A stretch of DNA of 64,000 bases, from the NCBI RefSeq assembly GCF_901709675.1, contig NC_051102.1:3776912-3840911 (forward strand), written 5' to 3'. The notes under the pieces are model-generated. The model was not told the origin of the DNA. It saw only the letters and a program-made list of their open reading frames with translations, and searched no databases. Positions 54,815-64,000 of the stretch are shown here, piece after piece. Numbering within the stretch: the stretch's first letter is position 1; the number at the start of each line of letters is the position of its first letter. A program made the translations under genes and the position numbers. This stretch comes from Syngnathus acus. Taxonomy: Eukaryota; Chordata; Actinopteri; Syngnathiformes; Syngnathidae.

Positions 54815-57590
54815 TTCATATGAACTGAAAAAAGAACGAATCGTTCACTGAACAGATCAGGTTTACAAATTTATGGGTACAGAGAGACCCTTAAAACTCG
54901 AGCCTAAAAGTCAGAAAATACGGGAGGATATGGGAAGAATTTTGCTTTATTAGATCTTTGAAGTTAAACCATATTCAGTGAGACTTTTGCACGATGTCTA
55001 AATACTAGTGTTTTATCATTTTCTTTGACTTTTATGTTATGCCATTGTAGAAATGAAAACAAAGGAAATATGTGATGATGTCCATACTATACAACCAAAA
55101 TGTGTCAGAAAATGTCTTAGAATTTGTCAAATGTCACAAGTTAACATAACAAATCTATACACTTGTCAAATTATACGCAAAACTAACGGTGAACCTTGTC
55201 TATATTAGAAATTGATGTTTGGAAAAAAACGTTATTGCTTTACTTTGTCTTTCAAAACAAAAAGCATGTTTTCTTTCATATATAGATTTTTTATTTTATA
55301 TATATATAAGTGAGTACATAATTTATTCTCCCTCAGTTTTGACATAGTTTTACACTTGTATGACATTTAAGAATGTTAAATTGTTACTTATGGCTGAGTT
55401 TAGGAGAATTTAATAAAGTTTTACATGGCAACAATTTGGCTCGAGAACAGGTCATTTCAATTCCTATTGTTTTCTATCTGTGAATGGATGAAAAAGGGCA
55501 AACAACAAACACCCAGAAAACAATTGTTCAAACTTTGATGATCCTCTATGCACAGGTCTTCTCTGACCTTGACATTGAGGACTCACTCCAAACAAAACAG
55601 CTGTTTATTTTTTGAGCATTTGCACATGTGACTGATATTTTTAAACCTTTGATATCATTCCTGACCACGGTTCCACAACATAGACACAGTACAGACACTC
55701 GTTGTGTATACTGGAGAGAATTCACTTATCAATGGCATTTACACCTGATAGCAGCGGGGCAGATATGAAGTAATTCCTCGAGTAGTTGAGCCAAACCATG
55801 AAGAGACAGTCATGGGCAGTGCAAAACAACAGCTGACATCTTGTTATATACACACACGGGTGCACGGGTGGCTTGCAATGAGCCTCATGACTGCATGGTG
55901 TGGCACTACTCCTCTGGAGAAGATATAAAAATGTGAACCCAAATATAGAAGATTAGCCTCTGTTTCAATTTTGACCTTCATTGAAACAAATGTTTCAAAT
56001 AAGTTTTGACAGCTGTCCTTCTGTTTTTTCTCAATGTGAATATGGGACAATTGTTTACATGTTGTACAGGTTTACAATGTCATTGCTGGGAAAATTGTCA
56101 AGTAGCAGCATATTTTTGCACAGTTTATATAGTTATATTTTGCACAGTCTATATATATTTATTTTATTTTTTTCAATTTAAGATTATGTAAATACAAAGA
56201 GAACATGTTTATGAACAATCAATGAGAAGTCAAATGTAAAACTTTTATTAATTACATACTGTATATTAATGTATTATTGTATTCTACAACAGACTTTTTT
56301 TTATTGTACTCTTTGTGCCAGTTAAATTTATCTTCATCCATCCATGCTGGGTTTTTGTACACTCATCAACTGTCAATCACAGGTCTGACATAGGAGACTT
56401 CAATAAACATTCATTTTGGGACTGTGGGAGAAAACTGGACTACTCCAAAAAGAGGTCACTCATGCAAAAACAAGGTGTGAGATGACCCATTCAAAGGCAA
56501 CAGTGCCAAGTACCACTCATCATCATCCACGCCCACCATCCACATCCACTTTCACTCCACTGTTGTTACGGCATGCAAATCTCTTACTGATATCATGAAA
56601 TATGCCATTGTGTTATCATACTTGGAGGGTCATTTAAGTGGCCATGTGGGCAGTCAATTGCCTAACAGTTGATATCACTGAAAAAAAGGTTAGTATCAAA
56701 GATATGTAAATGCTAATTTCCTTAAAGTCCTTGTAAAATCATACAGTTGAGCAAAAAAAAAGAATGTTGAACAAAAAAAAATGTTTCTTAAAATGTTATA
56801 ATATTCGTCTCACTTTGCCCACCCACCCACAAGGAGAAGCAGATGGACTGTCGCAGCTGTCGAGCTTCAGCGTGGTTGTCGGTGCAAAGGTTAGTGCTAT
56901 TATTACACGCACGCATGCACACACACTTGATTTTAATAATACAACATTTGTATGACATGTTTAATTCTTAACTTCATGTGTGCTTTCTTCTTATGCTTGT
57001 ACGTCAGATGAGATATACCCTACAATCAGGTTATTTTGACCTTTCTGTGATTTTCAAACCCTATGACATCCCATCTTCTGAATTATTATATTCATATTAT
57101 TGTAGGGAATCTTCGACTATAAACTGTGAAGTTTGAGTTCTTTGCAATATCTGCGACAGCCGTTACGCAGCGACTGACTCACTGGAAATTATTGTATGAA
57201 GTCAACAGACAGCAGCTCATGTTACTGCTGCAGTTCAAACTGTTCTCAGACACTCTATACTGCTGCGAGTCAGACCTTCTCACCGGCACTTAAGAATTTC
57301 CCGGCTGGATTTAACTTCATGCACATATTTGGAGCCACAAACAGGTGGCTCGTTCAACTTCCTGCACAGTGGCAACCGACTGCACGACAGCTTCGAATCT
57401 GAAGGATCTGGACTCGGTCTTCAGCCAATTAGGATTGTATCTTAACTATTTTTACTATGCAAGTATTTTGTTTCTTACATCAAGGGAATAGCTTGGATTC
57501 AAATCTCGCGTGACTTGGTGCATGCTGAACAGGACTGTGAAGAATTGTATTCAAGGCAATTCCTTCTGTCTCAGTTATTAATACGTAGAG
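54815..57590. other. Spacer and probable 5' region of fitm1
   Basis: No gene recognised. There is a short TA run near 55300 and an L2-like scrap at 56330-56470 (GTGGGAGAAAACTGGACTAC). The remainder is unassigned. Confidence 0.4.
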
Positions 57591-58752
57591 ATGATCCTGA
57601 ACACAGTTCTGGTGTTCCTGACGGACCTGGTCGCCCACTTGCTGGGAAACAATTTGTTCCGTCGACACTTCCATCTTGTGTTGTCTGCCACGGTGATGTT
57701 TGGCCCAGTGCTGAGTTTCTGGGTGTCCCAGCACAGCATCTTTGCCAAGAGAAGCCACTTCCTTTACAGGTGAGGCTGCTTCCTGTCTTCTTTTGCGTGA
57801 TGCTTAGGGTGAGAAGGATGCTGTGACTTGTATTAACACCAACACAAGCTCATTTGCATTATTTTCACTCTTAATCTTGTTAGAGGAATTACAGAAGCGT
57901 TTATTCATCGGAACACCGGTGTACGCAATTTGCCACCAATCATCTACTGCAGATTAACATTTACATCTATTGACAATTTAGAGTCTTCAGAACCTAAAAT
58001 GCATGTTTTTGGAACGTGAACCTCGAATCTTAGAACTGTGAGGAAGATATACAAACCACTAGTCCGCAATAGAGACTATTTCATTACAATCTTGGTTGCT
58101 GATTGATTGATTGCATTTTTCCAGGATGTTTTTGCGATCTGGTTGGGGATGGACGTGCATCTTCGTCGGCTCTTTTGTCTTCCTTCTGTCCTTCTCCTCC
58201 CGTCGTTCCCTCTCACTGTCACTCCGTCATCTGTCTCGACTTGGAGTGGCCGGTGGACTGTGGTTCATCTTCTGCAAACTTCTCGGCGTTCTCGAAAATG
58301 CTACAGGAAGCTGCTATGAGACCCTACCGGGCAGCCCGGAGAACGACAGTCACTCTCTCTTGGTGTTGCGAGAAGGTGAAAGCAAGACAGAATGCCTCAA
58401 AGCTGGAATGCTATGGAGAGGATATGAAGTTTCAGAGGATGTTTTCCTCCTGTGTCTCTGCTGCCTGCTGCTTGCTGAAGAAACAGCAGTGTTTGGACCT
58501 TACCTGAACCGAGGTGGATTTTCTGATGCCCCACTTAGGATCCTCTTCCTGTTCTGTGTTCTCCTGCTCAGCCTTTGGCTCTTCCTGCTCCTCTGTCTCC
58601 TCGCCTACTTCCCCCAGTTCCCCACTCAGCTATTAGGAGGGGCCCTCGGTTGTTTGAGTTGGAGGGGATTGTATCAAGGGTGGTACCGTCAGGTTCCCTG
58701 CTGGTACTGCCCTGGGAGACCTGGACTTGGACTTCTGAAAAACCAAGACTGA
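57591..58752 (+). CDS. fitm1: Fat storage-inducing transmembrane protein 1 (FITM1/FIT1)
   Basis: ER membrane protein of the FIT family that binds neutral lipid and promotes its packing into lipid droplets; FIT1 is mainly a skeletal and heart muscle protein. Two exons, 57591-57769 and 58125-58752 (donor CTTTACAG/GTGAGG, acceptor TTTTTCCAG), encode 268 aa, slightly shorter than human FIT1. The first ATG after an in-frame stop (57579) is used. The joined frame reads FLYR-MFLRSGWGWTC across the junction, matching the family's SAWGWTC region. Other family blocks: ATGSCYE, CLKAGMLWRGYEVSED, LLLAEETAVFGPYL and a leucine-rich segment LLLSLWLFLLLCLLAYF. Several hydrophobic membrane spans are visible. 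The two-exon structure and the neighbouring slow/cardiac myosins agree with mammalian FITM1 linkage. No break seen. Confidence 0.93.
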
Positions 58753-59586
58753 AGTGGAACAATCTGAGTAATTGCACAAGTGTAAACCTGGGTGATAGGA
58801 TTCCATCCTAAGGTCATCATGTCTAGGCGATCTATTGACACGTCACTTGGTTGGTGATGATTACACAGATGGGCAAATACCCAGTTCCTCTGTACATCAA
58901 TTATTTTTTGAGCTCTCGTCCCGCGTCCTCAAAATCGGCATCCGCTAGTAACGGAGAGAGGGGCCATTTTGTCACAGGGACAGAATGCCCACCTCCATAA
59001 TTAGGGTGTTGTGCAATGTCAAAACGAGATGCAAAATTTAACAGCACTTCAAATGCCCCCCTTCCTTTTATATCATATAGTGCAGGTGTAAGAGTGTCAA
59101 GTGTGAATTAATATAAAACCTAAGCAAAGTATGTCAAGGAAAAGGGGTTGTTGAATGTGTAAAATGTTTGAAATAAATCCCAATTTGTCCACTTTGCATC
59201 AATAGTTGATGTGTCCTGACTTGTTGTGATCGAGCATTTTGTAGAGCATATCAAACTACAATTTGAGACAAAAAAAAATGTGTTGTGTGCCTCAGATCCC
59301 AGATGTATTTAAATGTTCACAATCAAATTTGTTTACTGGTCCCAAACCAGTGTTTGTGACACTAGTTTAACTCCGTTAGCTTTTGTACAAATGAAAAAAC
59401 AATCGCTAATATTTGCTCATCATCTTTTCATACATCTCATTTTGTGTCATTTACATGCAACCGAATTTAAGTGCTAATTTGGCGAGGGTAATAATATATT
59501 TGGGTCTAATTTTACATCCATACCTTGCAATCCATTTTACCATCTCCATCCAAAGTGACCAGGCCTGGAGACCCTTTTGAAAGTGT
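58753..59586. other. fitm1 3' UTR and convergent intergenic stretch
   Basis: AATAAA at 59171-59176 on the plus strand is a candidate fitm1 poly(A) signal. Otherwise nothing recognised. Confidence 0.45.
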
Positions 59587-60155
59587 TTTATTGCTCAAAC
59601 AGTTTCAGAAAAGATATACCTATATGTACAAAATTCTCATTCCAATCAATATTTAGAGATGCTGCTGTGACATCCATCATTAGAAACAGGAATGTTGCAT
59701 TCACACAACAAACGTGTTTGGTTTAAAAATCACTCCGGCATTCATATAACATCCCCTAGATTTAACCCTTATCTAAAAATTCCTTCATGAAAGCCTGAAA
59801 GAATAATCCTATGTATACATGAATTATGTACCATCCAGGAGTGACTATCTAAGGCTCAATGGGATCATTACGCATTTTCTACAATGACCATCGACATGAA
59901 TCAATGCAACTTTTGTTGTGTTTGATGAGCACTGCTACAACAAATGTGAAGATCAGACAGGGTTCCCAAACTACCCACGCACACTGTGGCGTGAGGGGCA
60001 ATGTCACTCCTTATAATGAGACTCTGAATCTTACCAACATGGTAAACAATAAAATCAAAGTAGACTCGTACTGTTGATGGTGACACTTTGGAGCTGTGTC
60101 TATGGAGTTGACAGATGAAACCACAAACAAAGGGGAAACAAGGACTAATTGACTT
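59587..60155 (-). other. trnau1ap 3' UTR with poly(A) signal
   Basis: AATAAA on the minus strand at 59587-59592, about 565 bp past the stop codon at 60156-60158. No nearer canonical signal stood out, so the UTR end is tentative. Confidence 0.5.
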
Positions 60156-63100
60156 TCAAACAAGTAAGGGGATAGCAGAATCAAAGGAGTCCAGTGGCTC
60201 CCAGTGACTATCCATCAAGGCATCAAAGAACTCCTCGCTGCGTTGCATAAAATCTGCATTCCACTGGTCAACGTCACATTCTTGGAATGGCACTGTAAAA
60301 CACCGAATAATAAGCACCATAGCAGAGTGAAATAAAACTAGAGGCCCTTTCTGTGAATACCAAATGTTACCCTAAAAAAATTTTTTTTTTCCTGCCGGTG
60401 CTATAAAAGGACTGATAAATAGGTGGCACTGAGAAAATAATTTATGCATTTTCAGAATTCAAAACAGATGGCCTAATTCATCCTCAAAATAGACCGCTTC
60501 ACAACTTTGCTCTGATGTGCTTTGTCATGGCTTTGGAAATCCATCAATTGAAGTCAAATTAGAAGGATGGCACACATCCGACAGCCACTCCACGGCAGGC
60601 AAAACCTCAGAAGGTCAAGCATGTTAAGAAAGCTTATGCAAGAAGACAAGGAAAAAAAGTTCATGTCTCCTTTAAAGAGTTGCGGACTACAATCATTTGC
60701 ATGCCTCAGGGGTTCATCTGAAAGGGCCAACTGATACATTACACAAAGTGAGAGATGAAAGTGTCTGTGTTACCTTCTGTATTATCCTCACCATCTCCAG
60801 TCTCTTCTCGACTCTGCTGAGGACCAATGAACATACAGAATATGATTATGTAAAGTCATGAACAGCATTATTGGTAAGAAAGTCAAAGAGCGTGATTTTA
60901 GCGGCTCTATTCCACAAATGCAATATTATTCAGACTGCCATGTTTCCGTCTACTGGGGGTGCATAGACCATATTATCGTTTAAAAAAATTGACTTGCCCT
61001 TTAACTTCTGTGTGCTCTAGATTTAATTTGACCCATTATACTTTCCTACTAAAGTTTAATGTTGGTCGTAATGAAGAGCCAAGTAGTTTATGAGGTGGTA
61101 CTTTGTGTAAAAAGTTGGAGAACCACTGCAGAGACCATATTTCTGTAAGCGAAAACTATGCAGATACTTTGATGGTGTTAAACAGTAATTTAAGCAGCAG
61201 GATCACAAAACCTCACATACCTGCACGTCTCCTGTCACATCAGAAGATGGGGGCGGCAAACCCGTGGGAGGTGGTGGTACCATGTGGCTGGGTGGTGGGT
61301 ATCCGTAGGAGCCATAGTTGTAGGTGTAGCCACTGTTGTAGCCGCTATTGTATGCCGTATTATTATAGCCAGAGTTGTAGCTGCCATTGTTGTAGTTGTT
61401 GTACTGATCGTAGCTGCCCCATTGAGAGTAGTAGCTTTGACCCCCGCCATTGGTGTTTCCAAAGTAATTGGTTGGCGGCTGGCTGTAGTTAGTCTGATAA
61501 TTCTGACTTGAGCCCACCCAGGTGGTTGTCTTCTGGCTACAGAACAAACAGTTAAAAAAATAATGTTAATTTTAAAGAAAGAATTCTAAAGCATTGGTGT
61601 ACTAAATAAAAGATTGACACTGCATGCATTTTGCCAAATGACTATTTATGAAATTGTGTTTTTCCACATTCTCAATATATAGGCCTATTCAAAATGAGGA
61701 CAGCACACTGAGCTTAGCATGTCTGCCTCACAGCTCTGTGGCTCATAGTTAGTATCTTGGCTCTGGCCTCTCTGTGTGAAACTTGCATATTCTCTTCATG
61801 CTTGTGTGGGTTTTTTTGTGTTCCACACTGCAAGTTTCGGATGTAATTTTTTTTTTTTTAGTGTGAGCGTTCACATAATGTGACCTCCGTCTGTCTGCTG
61901 TGCGTCTCCAAAGTGCACTGAAGCGACAACGACACTCAGAACGTATTGTTTACAGATGTAAATGTGGTCCAGCATGTATGAGGAGAAGTGCGTGGAAAGA
62001 AAAAGTTAAAATGCAAACAATTTCAAAACAACAAAACTTGAGTAGCTTAACCCTAGATAATACCCCTTTTTAAAGGTTAAAGGCCATGTGTTTCGATATA
62101 CCGTAATTTTCGGACTATAAGTCGCGTTTTTTTTCATAGTTTGGGTGGGGGGGCGACTTATACTCAGGAGCGATTTATATACATATATATGGGGTTTTTT
62201 CACTTTTTTGGGCATTTTATGGCTGGTGCGACTTATACTCCGGTGCGACTTATAGTCCGAAAATTACGGTAATAGTGTTTACGCACAGTGGAGTACTTTG
62301 ATGAATGCGATGGCGTATTGGAGTATATGAGTATTTACATGTCAAATGATGATTAGCTTACCTCTTTGCCACCGCAAGGCTGAGTCGGAGTGCCTTCCCC
62401 GCAAGCACAATGCCCTGGCATTCCTCGATTGCCTTCTTCTGTTCATTTTCATCTCCAAACTTGACAAAGCCATAACCTCTGCAAGCAAACAACAGTCAGG
62501 ACTCCTCTCAATGCCCCTGGACATTTGATACTTTTGAATTGAAAAGCAGCTAATATTGAGAACAGTATATAGATGGGTATTATTATAGTAGAACTGAAAC
62601 TTGTGGTTTTACTTTTAACATGAAGTAGCATCACTTCAATTGTGAGTTGCTCTTGCTTAGCCTATATGGGGAAAACAATAGTTTTAGCATAAGACAAGAA
62701 AACATTTCTTCAGGCTTCTAGTGAAAATGTCATCAAGGTCCCTTGTGTTGTTATCCAGAAGCTACTAAACAGAGACAAAAATTATTGTAAATCACTATGA
62801 AAGCTTTGCAATTACACTGACCTACTGTGTAAAATCAGTCTACACCAGTGATTCTCAAAGTGGAGTAAGCGTACCAGTTCTTTCCAGTGGGTGGTATGCT
62901 AAATAATTTTCAAATGCAATCCAACATCATGGTGGTACTTGCAAAATATGTGCAAAATATTTTTGAGTGGTACTTGTGAAAAGTTTGAGAACCACTAGCC
63001 ACATCCAAGTACAGATTTCATTGAAATGGAGTTGCAGTTGGGTCCTACTGCGAGTTGACATACTTGGAGTAGCCATATTGGTCTGTGACGACTTTGGCTC

Positions 63101-63410
63101 CCTTGCAGGAGGGAAAGTCCTTAAAGACATGGTGGAGCTGGTCATCATCCACCTCAGAGGATAAATCTCCAACAAACACTGAGAACTCTGGCCTTGGGGA
63201 AGTAGAAGGAAAGAGAAAAGTTTTTTTTTTTTTTTTTTACTTTGTCAATGCTGACAACACATTTGAACTAATCTCTACCTATTTTCAGGACATGCTGCAC
63301 AAAATGAATCACTTGATCAACAAGAAGGACATAAGTGGTCAGAGTTCTCAAACTTACCCTGCCTCCTGTCGTTTCCCATAGGTGGCAAAGTTTAGCTTAA
63401 ACTTCCGAGG
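60156..63410 (-). CDS. trnau1ap: tRNA selenocysteine 1-associated protein 1 (SECp43), 3' six coding exons, partial
   Basis: RNA-binding protein that associates with tRNA-Sec and aids selenoprotein synthesis. Exons 5' to 3' on the minus strand: 63358-63410, 63064-63192, 62362-62478, 61221-61536, 60774-60816 and 60156-60292. They join in frame to 264 codons plus stop. The first encodes the end of RRM1 ([11 protein letters not shown]). The next two give RRM2, with RNP2 SVFVGDL and RNP1 GYGFVKF. The large fourth exon is a Y/N/G/S-rich segment (about 80 residues with repeated YNSGYN) ending in proline runs. The last encodes the conserved tail [17 protein letters not shown]. All junctions are GT-AG; the acceptor at 60817-60818 is a CAGCAG tandem site. 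RRM1 and the start lie beyond the right edge. Which fish co-orthologue it is cannot be told. Confidence 0.92.
61090..61128. repeat. hAT-like MITE end, decayed
   Basis: GTGGTACTTTGTGTAAAAAG then TTGGAGAACCACTG resembles a hAT terminal repeat; only one end is recognised. It lies in a trnau1ap intron. Confidence 0.4.
61692..61825 (+). repeat. L2/SINE-like fragment
   Basis: GCATGTCTGCCTCACAGCTC followed by CTCTGGCCTCTCTGTGTGAA and TTGCATATTCTC is a recurrent degenerate fish retroposon motif. It is in a trnau1ap intron. Confidence 0.5.
62101..62269. mobile_element. MITE type C copy 2
   Basis: Same termini and interior as 17974-18140, flanked by TA at 62099-62100 and 62270-62271. It lies in the trnau1ap intron 61537-62361. 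Confidence 0.88.
62846..62997. mobile_element. hAT-like MITE
   Basis: Imperfect terminal repeats: left CAGTGATTCTCAAAGTGGAG, right AAAAGTTTGAGAACCACTAG. GTACCA/TGGTAC follow inside each end. No clear 8-bp target duplication. It lies in the trnau1ap intron 62479-63063. Confidence 0.6.
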
Positions 63411-64000
63411 CTGCAAATGGGAAAAGAGAACACACACTAAGCAAACCAGAATCGCTCAAAAATCCTGTAGTATAGCACTGATATTGCTGGGAATAAAGAG
63501 AGATGTTATTATGGTTATTTGTGTTTACATACCTCCTCCACCTAGACCAGCCTTTAGCCCATTCCTCTGTTAGTTGCTACCAGAGACTCTATTCACCAGC
63601 TTCAAACAAAGTTCATTCATGTACAAGCAGCCTCTTAGCAGCAGGTCGAGGGCAGTGGACAGCGGAACTCAGAAGCATGGCCCAGCTCACAGGGCCAACA
63701 GTAATTTGGTAGAAGTACTTTCATGCACCACTACACACTAAGTTTTTTCATATACCATGTGATTCATGGTTCAATCAAATATACTCACTACATTGTGAAC
63801 ATATGTCAACACAGAAAAATGCACACGTGTTATATTTGCCAGCAGAAAAGGAAAAATACCCCTACTGTACTACAGGGTCCAAACTGAAATCAAATCTTTT
63901 TACAAAGCAAACCACAATACAGGGACTTTTCTACTAGGGCTACAACTAACAATTATTTTAATAATCAATTAATCTGCAAATTAATCCACAAATCAGATTT
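63411..64000. other. trnau1ap intron, right edge of window
   Basis: No further exon found; the acceptor at 63411-63412 shows that the next upstream exon is beyond the window. Confidence 0.5.

Noticed and set aside
57196-57402. 68-aa cysteine/serine-rich frame upstream of fitm1
   Set aside because: No start context, family motif or splice support; biased composition only.
58103-58507. 134-aa frame in fitm1 exon 2 in another phase
   Set aside because: Overlaps the frame that carries all the FIT family blocks and has no motifs itself.

Overview
The window looks like vertebrate, specifically teleost (probably percomorph) fish, nuclear DNA. It contains spliced sarcomeric myosin genes with GT-AG introns, dense short inverted-repeat transposons of the types common in fish, L2-like debris and long CA and TACA microsatellites. 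I cannot name the species from the sequence.

Layout. (1) 1-1.4 kb, minus strand: the 5' end of a sarcomeric myosin heavy chain gene (gene 1), which continues off the left edge. (2) 5.1-16.9 kb, minus: a complete 37-coding-exon myosin heavy chain gene (gene 2, 1937 codons). (3) 20.56-32.35 kb, minus: a third, complete gene (gene 3, 1939 codons). All three are tandem head-to-tail paralogues of the slow/cardiac (MYH6/MYH7/smyhc) type. Each has two 5' non-coding exons or traces of them, and a CArG box next to a TATA-like box. Gene 2 and gene 3 share an intron that is identical over 75 bp inside the motor domain, which points to recent gene conversion. Spacers and introns carry TA-flanked MITEs.

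(4) 34.1-54.6 kb: the most unusual part. It is a 20 kb tandem array of about 97 tRNA-Leu genes and pseudogenes in units of about 179 bp. The left arm (34 units) is on the plus strand and the right arm (52 units) on the minus strand. The centre has a few units of each orientation, separated by two copies of a palindromic fold-back module and by a 5'-truncated LINE. One tRNA-Leu body carries anticodon CAG in some units, AAG in others and TAG in a few. Higher-order repeats of six and seven units show recent block amplification. The array is bounded by about 131-bp inverted repeats with about 95% identity, so the locus resembles a giant imperfect palindrome.

(5) 57.6-58.75 kb, plus: fitm1, a muscle lipid-droplet protein gene, in two exons. 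(6) 59.6-63.4 kb, minus: the 3' six coding exons of trnau1ap (SECp43), a tRNA-Sec-associated RRM protein, with its 5' part beyond the right edge.

The MYH-fitm1 linkage resembles human 14q11-q12 (MYH6/MYH7 with FITM1), which supports the slow/cardiac assignment. The myosin genes encode thick-filament motors and FITM1 acts in muscle lipid storage. The tRNA array lies between these two muscle loci. Everything here was read by eye; no database search or folding program was run.
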